62,731 nucleotides of DNA, taken from a virus. The stretch is taken from positions 1-62,731 of IMG/VR virus record IMGVR_UViG_3300007513_000035; one strand, given 5' to 3'. The position numbers and the translations under genes are program-made. This document shows, piece by piece, positions 51,401 through 60,791 of this stretch. The first letter of the stretch is position 1. The number at the start of each line of letters is the position of its first letter. The notes beneath the pieces were generated by a model that was not told where the DNA came from, did no database searches, and was given only the letters and a program-made list of their open reading frames with translations.

Positions 51401-53619
51401 GTGAGACCCTCTCCGACTGTAGACCCCTGAGTAATAGTTGGAAATGTTTCTATAGTTCCCGTATATTCTTTATATTTTTCGTATGTGTTGATAATAAAGG
51501 AAGTAAAAGTGCTATCTGAATCAATCAGGCCTGTGCTAGAATATCCAGGAACATTTATCTCTGTGGAGAGTAATGTAGCTTTATTGTGAACAACGTTGGC
51601 CAGATCCACCATGGAATCTATTAGATCCCGATCCCTAGCACCGACTTCACTAATATAGTCAAGAACATTGTCATGATAAAATCTATATTGGGATGAGCTG
51701 GGATCAGATGCACTAGACGGTACTGATCCAATCTCATCTACGGGTGCCGATGATATCGGCGACAGAGTGGGATAGCTGTATCCGACAGGGGAGGCATGAT
51801 GCATCTTATAGTTCATCATAAATCTGGCAAGTCTATACCCTACATCAGGATCATCAGCCATAGATAAAATGGCAAGCTGTGCAGCATCTAATCCAGTTGT
51901 GGGTCTTTCTTCAAAATATGACGAAAGTTCAGAAAGTAAAGATTTTAAAAAAACTAGATTTGTCGTAGGGGTATCATCCGGAGACCCATAAAGAAGCCTA
52001 TTCACTCCCCACGGGATACTTGCTGTATAGTTTCTAACGCCAGTAGAAAAATAATGAAAAGGACTAACCATTGAAGCCAAAAAAGATTCCATTGTAGCAG
52101 ACGATCCAGAATCCTCATGGGCATCAGAAATATTTTTAGTAAAAAAAGATAATCCTGACTGGTATCTTTTCTCGGGAGATATCTTATCGGTTGATTCAAA
52201 TGGTAGAACTGTTGAAGCGTCGCCGGTATGGGACGATCTGGTAGATTTTAAAACAGACACTGCGCTGGCGCCGGTTTTTCCAGAATATTCAAAACAATCT
52301 CCCGAAGGAGATCCGATTGCCCTTGATAAAATATTTTTTATTGAACCCTCCATTCCCCTGGGAATCTCAGATACAGTTGGATCTCCTGCTGATACAAACT
52401 GTGCCATTTCTTCATTTTCAGGAAAACTAGAAGTATCGTAGCCACCAACACTAAAAATAGTAGTTCCCGGGATAGCTTCCCTGTGAGTAGATAGATTGCT
52501 CTTAAAGACAGAATCTCTGTTGACAAAATGTGATAAAAGAGATATTCTTTTAACTGAGTTGGTAGGAAGGGAAGAGATAAAATCCATATAATCTTGAAAC
52601 GAATAATCCTCGGGATTTCCGCCATAATATGAAAAATTCTCAGCAGTTGCTATATTTACTATTTTTTCTAAAGATAATCTTATTGGAAGAAAAGCTTTTG
52701 ATATACTTGTATCAACAAGAAAGGGATCCCGACTAGACAAGGCTGCAGTTCTCCCGAGCTGTACACTTGGCTGATCAAGTAAAGACGGATCAGCGTTTTG
52801 AATTATAGAACTTAAATCTTGAAGAAGCTGGTTGTATACTTTTGTATTTGAAAATGTTGAAAAAATATCGGAATCAAAATACAGATAATCTCTAAAAAAA
52901 TCAGACATCGATATTCCGGGAAGTATTGTTCTTAAAAGAGACTCCTGAACTGAATATTCAATCGGGAGAAAATAACCAGAGTGTGCTTCTACTTCTGTGG
53001 TATCTGTTCGCGCTACTCCCCCGGGTATAGTGTATGACTTTAAATCCTGGGCCATCTCAATTGCAGATATAGCTTGATACATAACATTATAGTATTTTAT
53101 AACGTTAGCTGCCACGTCCTGTTGTGTTGTATCATACATTCTTTCAAGCGAAAGAGTTGTGCTGCCCTCATTTTGAGAAATAAACTCAGACATCTCATTT
53201 TTAAAAGCTTCCATTTTAAGGTTCATAGACTGAACCTGTAAATCTGCGAGCTCGGCAGTTACAGTAGGTAATATAGCAGCAGAACTTAGGGCTTTCTTTA
53301 CATCGTCAGCTTTTTGAGCTCTCAGTCTGCCGCTTTGCTGAGCCGATTCTAAGCCGCTGGGGTCATCTGTGTATAAAGGTAAAAAATCAAAGCAAGATAT
53401 TATCTCAGGTTTCTGGCTGTTGATTCCAACCTCAGCGTGTGCAGACTCCTCAGTGCTGTAAGAAAAAGCTTCTTTCATCATGCCAGAAGTATTTCGCTTA
53501 GAATAATCTGCCGCTGATGTAATGTCAGCAACTTTTGCAGTGCTTCCAGCAGTGCTGGACGCTTTTTTTGCTTGAACTGAAAGCTGGGCGGATCCGCCTT
53601 TTGATATCTTGAATGGCAT
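48445..53619 (-). CDS. Giant virion structural protein, 1724 residues
   Basis: The largest gene in the window. The product is polar, Ser/Asp/Glu-rich, with long helical stretches and no domain I can name. The N-terminus is SAADYSKRNTSGMMKEAFSY; a middle part has CMITKRILQQSPFLGAPGKK followed by RKILTIGLPAKIIEELRLQL; the C-terminal 250 residues are Ser/Gly/Thr-rich with acidic patches (YDYTDDSDTGDASLEESLDG). Position within the surface-protein block suggests a large baseplate arm, tail whisker or head fibre. It has no Walker motif or hydrolase signature that I can see, so I do not call it an RNA polymerase or enzyme. The ATG at 53619 is used. Confidence 0.7.
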   Translation of the reverse strand: MPFKISKGGSAQLSVQAKKASSTAGSTAKVADITSAADYSKRNTSGMMKEAFSYSTEESAHAEVGINSQKPEIISCFDFLPLYTDDPSGLESAQQSGRLRAQKADDVKKALSSAAILPTVTAELADLQVQSMNLKMEAFKNEMSEFISQNEGSTTLSLERMYDTTQQDVAANVIKYYNVMYQAISAIEMAQDLKSYTIPGGVARTDTTEVEAHSGYFLPIEYSVQESLLRTILPGISMSDFFRDYLYFDSDIFSTFSNTKVYNQLLQDLSSIIQNADPSLLDQPSVQLGRTAALSSRDPFLVDTSISKAFLPIRLSLEKIVNIATAENFSYYGGNPEDYSFQDYMDFISSLPTNSVKRISLLSHFVNRDSVFKSNLSTHREAIPGTTIFSVGGYDTSSFPENEEMAQFVSAGDPTVSEIPRGMEGSIKNILSRAIGSPSGDCFEYSGKTGASAVSVLKSTRSSHTGDASTVLPFESTDKISPEKRYQSGLSFFTKNISDAHEDSGSSATMESFLASMVSPFHYFSTGVRNYTASIPWGVNRLLYGSPDDTPTTNLVFLKSLLSELSSYFEERPTTGLDAAQLAILSMADDPDVGYRLARFMMNYKMHHASPVGYSYPTLSPISSAPVDEIGSVPSSASDPSSSQYRFYHDNVLDYISEVGARDRDLIDSMVDLANVVHNKATLLSTEINVPGYSSTGLIDSDSTFTSFIINTYEKYKEYTGTIETFPTITQGSTVGEGLTSGWGMALMLALNDNECLFGRICTAVDNFIDETHGLAQAGTTSYTSVLQQSTFQFRHIHQAMIATEICKEIINEYMPVKIANTGYERETQLPYGVDGYGFLGQEHTTTYFLNRIRIDVFTSHIDSLVSAISSIPTYTGGGMVSSDPPIGGESEITAEYSETIRRSIFDIMGNLMNQDTAISNIARVLRVVGYSFDAAREKLNQAAGLLAGYISSYPQMGVDVDVTLTNTAARALFQSIRRDTSNHTLSLLSPEQIQTMSAMYYSLSNSGDYNTLFPGGKLLSPGDCMITKRILQQSPFLGAPGKKRKILTIGLPAKIIEELRLQLDFNGISEFGKEYFTGHLEDGTNAESMFGLGGSAILSRYSLVKVKVYKRNLQKDFSAYKPKTFLFDPGLFILPFQNEIGRSVPTSGLLEISKRVAFSKLSIIHEDGSLNLEPGTGALIKLGSDLALSTHAKSVYPWAFIETDDGAGSGVTDMGHNESIEGVGGTAQSEEMIKALITNHLVNYGLRNYLKLVSDIDVNEHVFQFKNKGFDSFPDPLTSDIYSGFVDFLSSRQKVGDARSAKDIDYLRKLCEISYPFARENYRDRVVNAMSFDRVFNVLIDEDSFEEYQLSDDSSSTGGSKTSSATSGGGVIDANPYWVDFSAEQATAPIFSYNSGLNASYNDYFVTVELYQPVQYAPDEEYDYTDDSDTGDASLEESLDGGMLGEDSGTIETTPIEMMPPDAIGEIYAQDPDLLKSQVGDMIEKIQPMLDNSAYKSDEVQEMFDRSVVCPKFYGSIAEETETFLNNQVDMKEMLDKMLDDITGGLIDMSPSDMIKEIQNQALENLDVTDSFRTKELEDFTTGTGLFQPGSLVESSIGETISTDTMLRGFETQIGAAFSSGIDSISGVDSEIFNTGLSSGLAGMDISSQIAAYTPESSLSTTQLSYGISYETMTSRAGLSSMGSAISAGAGASSIESNLSMFEFHTSYGAGYQTQTTNLTGLF

Positions 53620-53660
53620 CTTATTTCTCTATGTCTTTTCTTTCTATAATTATCACTAAA

Positions 53661-56600
53661 TTAAATTTCCGGGTATTGATATGATCCAGCGTTAGAAGTT
53701 GAAAGAGCATTGGGCAAATCTTTTGAAACAGACACGGCATGCAAATCCTCAGGATAGATCGTAATAGATCCTGCAGAAAAAGCAGTCCCTTTCTTGTAGT
53801 TAATATCCACAGGAATTATTGAATAGGAGACAGTTCCCGGTCTCGATCTTGAAAAGGGGTCTACTATAGAATATTTCCCCTTGCTTGGATTGTTATGTGC
53901 TGATAAAGAAACACTTGAGTTACCATATCTTGTCTCCTGTATTAGAAAATGATCTATATTTTTATTATCTCTGACAGACCATTCAATAATAACGTTCCCG
54001 TCAGACCTTGCTCGACACGATGCTTTTGTAACTGTAGGTATACTATTATCAGAAAGGTCTACAGTAACAGTCGAATACAGGCCGGTTCTTCCTGTTTCGA
54101 TTTCTTGTGCTGTGGAGGGCTTGGGGGTAACCAGGGTTCCAGCCTCTAGGCCCCGTCCGATCGTTCTTGGATTAAAAAACTTATCTGGTCGATTTGGATT
54201 TTTTGGATCAGGGGTTAGCCCAGTATTTGCATCATTTGTAAAAGTTAAGTCGTTTTTGTTTCTTTCCTTCATCAAATTTATCTCTGACGCCGCCTTTCTC
54301 AATGTTGTCCTATCAGAGGATCTCCCTTGATCTTCTCTAAACATAGCATTATCGATAATGGTTCCTATATCTCCTGAAACAGCTTCAATTATATATCGAT
54401 ATTTTTTACCTATTTGCGGAGGTGATATATTAGTTCCTATATCTCCCCTATCAATAAAAACATCAGAATCTTCGTCTCCGGTACCCCCTGAAGGGAAAAA
54501 TCCCAAATATGCGGTACCTCCTGTTGTCTCATCTAGTCTTGTAATTAAAACCCCTGTTATCTGATTGGCCTTTTGAATTAAGTCTGGAATCATGTCGATC
54601 TTCTCCTTAGAGGCTCCAGACGAACTTATTATTTTTGAAATAAAAACATCCTGATCTGTAGAAATCTTTGTTGATATCGGTATTGCAACATTAGAATACG
54701 ACGGAGAGGCTCCTCTTAAAGATGTGGGATTCTTTACTGATAAAGAAATGTCCCCAGAAGACAAAATATATTCTAAAATAGTAGAAGTTGGATTTATTGC
54801 TGTTATTCCGCCAAAAGACATCGACGATAGTGTATATTCATATGTGTGCCCGTCCTGAACTGAGCCGTCAATGAAAGTTACTGAATCCCCAGTATTCACA
54901 AACTGATGCTGATCTGTAAACGAGACGGGTGTAAAATCACTTTCAAATAGAGATAAATTTCTTCTCAATAGCTGTAAAGACTGAGAGCCTCCTCTTATAT
55001 TTGTTGCAGTTACCTCCACCCTTCTCTTTGAATTTATTATTGCATACAAAGACGCAGAGAAAGAATGGGGGCGCAAAACTTTTCCAAACGCATCTTCTGG
55101 CTGAGAAACTGTAGATCCAAAATTGGAAGATTTTCTATTTTTTGTCTTAGCTATTGCCCTGTAAATAATAGGAGAACTTGTTTCAGCAGAATGATCAATA
55201 AAAAATGACCCCTCAGACGAAGATATGCTGATATCAGTTATTTTTTCCCAAGGGTTTTCTTTTGAATATTGAAAATCTCTAGTTACATACCTAGCGTACA
55301 CCTCTATTCCATCAGCCTTTTTATCAACTTGTTTTATTTCTAAAGTAACAATACCTCCCGGTCGAGAAGAAGAGGTGATCATAGGAGGCTCAACAGGAAT
55401 GTCTTGCTCAGTCAATATTGTTCTCATGGGTATTTCAAAATCATAATCCTGGACAACTTTTCCCCCTATTGTATATACAGAAATATTTCCATATACTGTA
55501 TTATAAGATGAAACATATGCGCTATTGATAGGGATCATCTGAGAAACAGTTGCATATGTTGCAGCTTCCTGTGATGCTACGGGAAAAGTGTGACCAATAG
55601 GAATGTCATTATAGTCTATTATTTCTGAATTTGTAATAAGGTTAAACGCATTCTTTATGGCAATCTGGCTATTAGATAATTTGATCTGCTTTTTGCTTGA
55701 GCTCTTTATGTTTTCTTCGGCTCTGGATGAATTTTTTATTCCCACGGTAGAATTAATTCCCGTGTCGACGACAGGTAAAATTAAGGCTGATTTTGCAGGA
55801 TCTATCCTGTCGATGGAAATAGAGTTATAGCAAGCGTCTTCATATAAAATTTTTCCAATATCAGATCCTTTATTTATATTTCTAGTAGAAAATTTATCTG
55901 TAGAAAGAGTAGAAGATCCCTGCGCGGCTATCATGGATATCGGGTCGTTAATATCTGGAACACTATTATAATATCCAAGATCTAAGAAAATATTTTTACT
56001 TTGATCACCCAGTGCAGAGCGATTATAATCGCCCTCAGCTGAATATGGGTATCCTCCATTATTTGTCAAAGACTCTAAGTCTAAATCAGGATTATTTTTC
56101 CTCGAATTGTTTGTAAATAAAACTCTCGCTGAGGATCCGTCAGTTCTAATAGAGACTGAAGGTAGTTTTTTAGATTTTTTCTGAACGCTTTGATTTCCAG
56201 ATTTTATCATTTTTATATTTTCTCTGGCACCGTATGAAACCTTTGCGCTACTTATTCCCGCATATCCGGGAGACCCCGCCTTTTCATCTGCTTTTCTGTC
56301 TATAAATTTTTGAATATTTTCTTTTTTTCCAGACCGACTGTAAAAAGGGTCGAGAAGATTGTAGGAGATATTTAAATTTTTATTACCAGAAAAGCTTACG
56401 CCTGACATTTTCTTTCCATACGCGCTTGTCTTTGTGTTAGAATTAGCCGCTCTAATATTTGCATTCAGAGATTGTATATCCCTGGCTGTCTGCCTGGTGG
56501 GAGAAAATTTTATTTTTGGAGATGACACTGAAAATTTCACGTCTGATAATGTTAAAATAATATCAGAGATCCCTACTGGGGGTGCACCCGCTTGATCAAC

Positions 56601-56723
56601 CCTGTAGGTTATGTTTAAAACATGCGACTTTCCTCCCGTAGTTTTTCCAGGAAGTGAGCCAGCGTGAGAAACACTAACCGATTTAATGTAAGAGACCAGC
56701 TTTTTCTTATTTTTAAATATCAT
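53661..56723 (-). CDS. Virion protein with fibronectin-III-like domains
   Basis: A 1020-residue protein. The first 130 residues are strand-rich with HVLNITYRVDQAGAPPVGIS. Two regions look like FN3 folds: VTLEIKQVDKKADGIEVYAR with IIYRAIAKTKNR (about 455-525), and ASCRARSDGNVIIEWSVRDN with DHFLIQETRYGNSS (about 905-945). The ATG at 56723 is chosen because it overlaps the upstream stop (TGATG); a TTG one codon earlier is less likely. This is probably a tail-fibre or whisker component; the exact place is unknown. Low-complexity Ser/Lys stretches join the domains. Confidence 0.7.
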   Translation of the reverse strand: MIFKNKKKLVSYIKSVSVSHAGSLPGKTTGGKSHVLNITYRVDQAGAPPVGISDIILTLSDVKFSVSSPKIKFSPTRQTARDIQSLNANIRAANSNTKTSAYGKKMSGVSFSGNKNLNISYNLLDPFYSRSGKKENIQKFIDRKADEKAGSPGYAGISSAKVSYGARENIKMIKSGNQSVQKKSKKLPSVSIRTDGSSARVLFTNNSRKNNPDLDLESLTNNGGYPYSAEGDYNRSALGDQSKNIFLDLGYYNSVPDINDPISMIAAQGSSTLSTDKFSTRNINKGSDIGKILYEDACYNSISIDRIDPAKSALILPVVDTGINSTVGIKNSSRAEENIKSSSKKQIKLSNSQIAIKNAFNLITNSEIIDYNDIPIGHTFPVASQEAATYATVSQMIPINSAYVSSYNTVYGNISVYTIGGKVVQDYDFEIPMRTILTEQDIPVEPPMITSSSRPGGIVTLEIKQVDKKADGIEVYARYVTRDFQYSKENPWEKITDISISSSEGSFFIDHSAETSSPIIYRAIAKTKNRKSSNFGSTVSQPEDAFGKVLRPHSFSASLYAIINSKRRVEVTATNIRGGSQSLQLLRRNLSLFESDFTPVSFTDQHQFVNTGDSVTFIDGSVQDGHTYEYTLSSMSFGGITAINPTSTILEYILSSGDISLSVKNPTSLRGASPSYSNVAIPISTKISTDQDVFISKIISSSGASKEKIDMIPDLIQKANQITGVLITRLDETTGGTAYLGFFPSGGTGDEDSDVFIDRGDIGTNISPPQIGKKYRYIIEAVSGDIGTIIDNAMFREDQGRSSDRTTLRKAASEINLMKERNKNDLTFTNDANTGLTPDPKNPNRPDKFFNPRTIGRGLEAGTLVTPKPSTAQEIETGRTGLYSTVTVDLSDNSIPTVTKASCRARSDGNVIIEWSVRDNKNIDHFLIQETRYGNSSVSLSAHNNPSKGKYSIVDPFSRSRPGTVSYSIIPVDINYKKGTAFSAGSITIYPEDLHAVSVSKDLPNALSTSNAGSYQYPEI

Positions 56724-57733
56724 CAATCTATAATTATTGTAAAAATATTAACAAACGTAGGTATTCCTGACTTTGTTAAAAATATCTTTCCGGCAAAGAA
56801 AATATTTTGAGTAGATTTCTTAAGATTAGTTCTAAATTGTCCAAAATTTATAACATCTAGTTTTTTAAGTGTACTCTGTTCACCATTCGATTCAAATATC
56901 TGAATTACCAGGTTATTATCCTCAGATGTGTTATCAAATTCCAAAATACTGACGGGTTTTGACTCTCCGTTCTTTTTAACTGTCTTTCCAAGAGTTTTTG
57001 TAGCTTTTCCTGTAAGCTCTTCAATGATGTCGGAAAATTTCATATTTGGAAATTGTCTTAGATCTTTAAATTCTCCCATCAAGGTGGCCACTGGTTTTCC
57101 CCTGCTTGTTTTTGAAGGGAGGGACTTGTTAATCGGGGGTAAAAATGCAAAATTAACAACATGTCCCAATCTCTTGTCTAGAAAAAGGGGCTCTATTTCA
57201 TCAACGTATGCAGATGTTTTATCTGTAGCTTTGATGGGAGTAAATTGACTAATATTAAAATTAATCTTTTCTCTTGTAAGTCGAAACTCCTCATCATCTT
57301 TGTCCTCCAGATCATCTCCGATCAGATCTAGTTTGTTAAAATTTTCAAGAGTTCCGCTTAGTAAATCTCTTGACAAAGAAGAAAATTCTGAAGATCCTGA
57401 TATCAAGATATTCTCACCCTTGCCTGAGCCAGAGAGAACCTTTGTATAAAGAGCATCACCGTTTAAAGTTAAAGGGCCGCCATCATATCTAACAAGCTGA
57501 CCGGAATCATCAGATTCTAAAACTATTATATCTCTTTTTTGACTAAATGCTTCGAAATACACGCGATCAGATGCATCAGATGACCCGCTGGCAGAATCAA
57601 ACTCATAAAAAGACCTCCCGTCAGAAAAAGAAATAAATCTTGGGATAAGATTCCCAGCAGCAATTTGACGCTTTCCCTCTGAGGTTATGACTATGTCTAA
57701 AACTCTTGATTTGCTATCTAAAATTCCTGCCAT
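56723..57733 (-). CDS. Virion structural protein, paralogous N-terminus to the 246-residue protein
   Basis: A 336-residue protein starting MAGILDSKSRVLDIVITSEG, then KRQIAAGNLIPRFISFSDGR. This resembles the opening of the 246-residue protein (LD.S....LD.V.T..G), suggesting a shared attachment domain. The rest is different and acidic in the middle (DLIGDDLEDKDDEEFRLTR). It is coupled to the FN3 gene by a TGATG overlap, so the two products may form one assembly. I cannot name the family. The start is ATG at 57733. Confidence 0.75.
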   Translation of the reverse strand: MAGILDSKSRVLDIVITSEGKRQIAAGNLIPRFISFSDGRSFYEFDSASGSSDASDRVYFEAFSQKRDIIVLESDDSGQLVRYDGGPLTLNGDALYTKVLSGSGKGENILISGSSEFSSLSRDLLSGTLENFNKLDLIGDDLEDKDDEEFRLTREKINFNISQFTPIKATDKTSAYVDEIEPLFLDKRLGHVVNFAFLPPINKSLPSKTSRGKPVATLMGEFKDLRQFPNMKFSDIIEELTGKATKTLGKTVKKNGESKPVSILEFDNTSEDNNLVIQIFESNGEQSTLKKLDVINFGQFRTNLKKSTQNIFFAGKIFLTKSGIPTFVNIFTIIID

Positions 57734-57755
57734 GTTAGTAATTATCTCTCTTGCG

Positions 57756-60700
57756 TTAATCTGTGTAAGGTATAGAAGAAGAAGCTATAATGCTAATATT
57801 TCTAGACTGCGTTGGTTTTTTAACCTGTGATCCATATGTGTCTGAGGTACCAGAATCTCTTTCTTTTTGAACTATGTGATCCGGATCCATTGCCTGGTTT
57901 GTCAAGATCTGGACAAATTTTATTTCTATCGGACCGGGGGTCCCGTCGTTCAAACCTGATTTATAAAATTTGGCGTAAGGTCTTTGCTCAAGCATATCTC
58001 TAAACTGTCCAAAACTATCTCTTCTGTAAACTGCAGAAGAATAATGAGGCCTATAGTTTAAAACACCATATTTCATTCCAGATGCCCCTTTTAAAGAATG
58101 CCTAATTTTAGTGGCGGATGGCAGGCCATCTGTGGGTGCGAAATCCCAGCCCCTGGAAAAAAGAACTCTCGAAATGTCTTCAGGGTCAGTAAGGTCAATC
58201 AGGATATTTCCCCCGAGAGGTTTTCCATAACTAATCTTAGTAAAATCTATTGGATTTCTAGTCGGATTGCCCTGATATGGATAAGGTAGAGAAGACGAAA
58301 CTTCAGATAAAAATGTTCCAGTTAAATAGGGCATTCTAGGGTCGGTGTTTGTGACGTCTACCGCAAACTCTACCCTATTTTTCGGAGCATTGTACCTCCT
58401 GTTTGGGGGGATTGAAAATCTTGATGTATATTCCAAAATGCTAGGCATAACAGTATCCCAGAATCGCTCTGTCCCATCGGAAAGTCTAACTCCCCGCAAA
58501 AGAGAGCCTGTAATTCCCGTGGTCCCACCAGAAAAAGATCCCACTATCTTTCTTCCTAAAACAACTTTGGTTGGACCAAGAATTTCGGTATCAGCGTTCC
58601 TAGAGACAAGACCGTGAACAGAGGCACCAGGGGGAGACTCATACGTCAAATCAATATATGTGCCTGTTAGCGCGCTAGGTAAATCAATATCAAACTGGTC
58701 GGTTATTGTCATGTCTTGCTGAATTGTGCTATGGACATTATCAGATGTGAGCTGCTGATTTAAAGACATGTTAGAGATGCCTGCACCGTTTCTAAGAAGA
58801 GATCCGAAAAATGTTATAGAGGCAGGACCCGTAGTGATAGTTAGTCTTGAGCCTGTAAGCCCAGTCGTCATTGTCCCGCTAGCAATTCCTGGCCCGCCGC
58901 CCGCCATGCCTACTGCGGTTCCCATAGCTGCGTCCATCCCGAAAACAAGCTTATCACCAGGAAGTAATAAATAGGGTGACTCAATAGTGGAAGCTCCGCC
59001 AACCATGACGCCGTATTCATTAGTCTCAGGATTTGATATTCCGCCGTAGCCTTCTGTTACCCTAGGGTCAAAAACCTCTACGGGTAGCTGGACGGCGGTG
59101 ATACTTTCAGCCTCTATGTTTACAAAAGTCTGATTTGTTTGAGTCTTTCCATAGCTGGCACTAATTCCAATTTTTCCCGTATATTTTGAAGGAGCCGGAG
59201 AGAAGTCTTTTTTAGAAGATAAAATAGCATATGAACCACTCTCTTGCATAAAGGGAAGAGCACTAGAGCCCCCCGGCCAGTAGTGAAAAATCTCCATACC
59301 TCCAACATTAACATTTTCTGGCTTTGCAGCGGCTGGTTCATCAAAGGCTCTTGGCGTAATACTTCTTCCCGAAAGCCTTTTATTAAAAAAGCTTGGAGTA
59401 AGATCAAGTCTTACAGAACCCGAGTAGACACCAGTCTTCTCCTGCGTATCAGGTGTGCCGTTATCAGGCTGGATTGTAATTCCAAAGTTGTGAGAAAATG
59501 AAGGCGTATTTATAGGCTCAAATGTCCTTGTGGTAAGTGAATTTCTTTCACAGATAGTGTCATTATAAAATGTCATAGCCCCGCTGCACACGAGAAATCT
59601 TTCACTGCCGGATACATCGAACTTACTATCTATAGCATGTCTTGGATGAGTCCTGTTTGCCTGTCGATATATAAAGAAAACATAATCATCCTGATCTCTT
59701 GAGGCATCCAGGGTAAGGTTGCCGGCTGCATCTTGTACCTTTATCTTTCTTTGAGCTGTAATGGGCAAGTTGACAGCTATTTTTTCTAAAACAAAAGGGT
59801 GATCAATATATTCAGACATTGAAATAGTCTGGCTGCCGGTAGCATGATATTTTGTGGAAAATGGTGCAAAACTTGTTACTGTGGGCGTACCGATAGCACC
59901 GTACCCAAGGTCTTTACTTTGTGTTTCATCATCAGGTACAAAGTGAAAGCTTGGCCTAAACTGCATCGGAAAGCTATTGGTGCCTGAGTGGATTTGTCTT
60001 CTAGCATTTTGTGAAAAATTAGAGAGAACAGACTGACAAGCAAAGTCAAAATGAACCGGATTTCCTGTAGCGGGGTCGGTTAAGCCAATCTGGTCCCATT
60101 TTTTAGTACTAAAGTTATAATAGCAAAATCCTGTTATATCGTTTCCGTTAAATTCCCCAGAAGGATCAGCAACATCAAGCTTGGCTTTTACTCTTTTTGT
60201 AAAAACTCTATTTTCATTTGTACTAATATCTACTTTAAAAGAAATCTTACTATCAAGCTTAGATCTTAGTCCGTCAAAAGAAATAACAGTTCCCGTATGA
60301 TAAAAGCTAGAAGTCCCAATATAGATTCTATCATCTGAGAATGGTTTTGGCTCTTCTTCATTTACAAAGTGATTAGTTGAAGATATCCATCTAAAATTTC
60401 GACCATCAGCACCGAGTGTGTGATATCCCATTCTAATATTGTGCATTAAAATATCATCAGATATTCCCAGCTGTATGCTGGCTGTGGTAAATAAATCTGA
60501 TTCGATATTTGGGCTACTAGAGAACGGGCCAAATTTATCTAGCTGGGAAGATGAAAGAAGCTTTACTGGATATTGAACGAGACCCATATCTGACTGATCG
60601 CTTGAGCTGCTCAAAAAATGAATTATATACGTGTCATCAAAAGACTTGTATGCCTTTCCTCTCCTGTCGGGGTCTGCTGTCGAAAGTGTCGACGGATATC

Positions 60701-60791
60701 TTCCAGGGACATTGTCAATGGCTCTGGAATTAATCCTGGGAGATAGGTTTGTAATTCCAGATAGTGTGCTTGATCCGCTAATAACAGGCAT
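57756..60791 (-). CDS. Large virion structural protein, unknown
   Basis: A 1011-residue beta-rich protein with many Ser/Thr/Gly residues. Recognisable pieces are FRPSFHFVPDDETQSKDLGY, LTPSFFNKRLSGRS, and a C-terminal YGVLNYRPHYSSAVYRRDSF with RDMLEQRPYAKFYK. The last pattern occurs, to my recollection, in large structural proteins of marine myoviruses, but no function is known to me. It is tightly packed with its neighbours: its stop is 22 bases before the next ATG. A role in the outer baseplate or tail fibres is likely from the neighbourhood. Confidence 0.72.
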   Translation of the reverse strand: MPVISGSSTLSGITNLSPRINSRAIDNVPGRYPSTLSTADPDRRGKAYKSFDDTYIIHFLSSSSDQSDMGLVQYPVKLLSSSQLDKFGPFSSSPNIESDLFTTASIQLGISDDILMHNIRMGYHTLGADGRNFRWISSTNHFVNEEEPKPFSDDRIYIGTSSFYHTGTVISFDGLRSKLDSKISFKVDISTNENRVFTKRVKAKLDVADPSGEFNGNDITGFCYYNFSTKKWDQIGLTDPATGNPVHFDFACQSVLSNFSQNARRQIHSGTNSFPMQFRPSFHFVPDDETQSKDLGYGAIGTPTVTSFAPFSTKYHATGSQTISMSEYIDHPFVLEKIAVNLPITAQRKIKVQDAAGNLTLDASRDQDDYVFFIYRQANRTHPRHAIDSKFDVSGSERFLVCSGAMTFYNDTICERNSLTTRTFEPINTPSFSHNFGITIQPDNGTPDTQEKTGVYSGSVRLDLTPSFFNKRLSGRSITPRAFDEPAAAKPENVNVGGMEIFHYWPGGSSALPFMQESGSYAILSSKKDFSPAPSKYTGKIGISASYGKTQTNQTFVNIEAESITAVQLPVEVFDPRVTEGYGGISNPETNEYGVMVGGASTIESPYLLLPGDKLVFGMDAAMGTAVGMAGGGPGIASGTMTTGLTGSRLTITTGPASITFFGSLLRNGAGISNMSLNQQLTSDNVHSTIQQDMTITDQFDIDLPSALTGTYIDLTYESPPGASVHGLVSRNADTEILGPTKVVLGRKIVGSFSGGTTGITGSLLRGVRLSDGTERFWDTVMPSILEYTSRFSIPPNRRYNAPKNRVEFAVDVTNTDPRMPYLTGTFLSEVSSSLPYPYQGNPTRNPIDFTKISYGKPLGGNILIDLTDPEDISRVLFSRGWDFAPTDGLPSATKIRHSLKGASGMKYGVLNYRPHYSSAVYRRDSFGQFRDMLEQRPYAKFYKSGLNDGTPGPIEIKFVQILTNQAMDPDHIVQKERDSGTSDTYGSQVKKPTQSRNISIIASSSIPYTD

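Noticed and set aside
48445-53619. Giant protein as a virion RNA polymerase or other enzyme
   Set aside because: Large size invites the idea, but no catalytic motif was visible and its neighbours are surface structural proteins.
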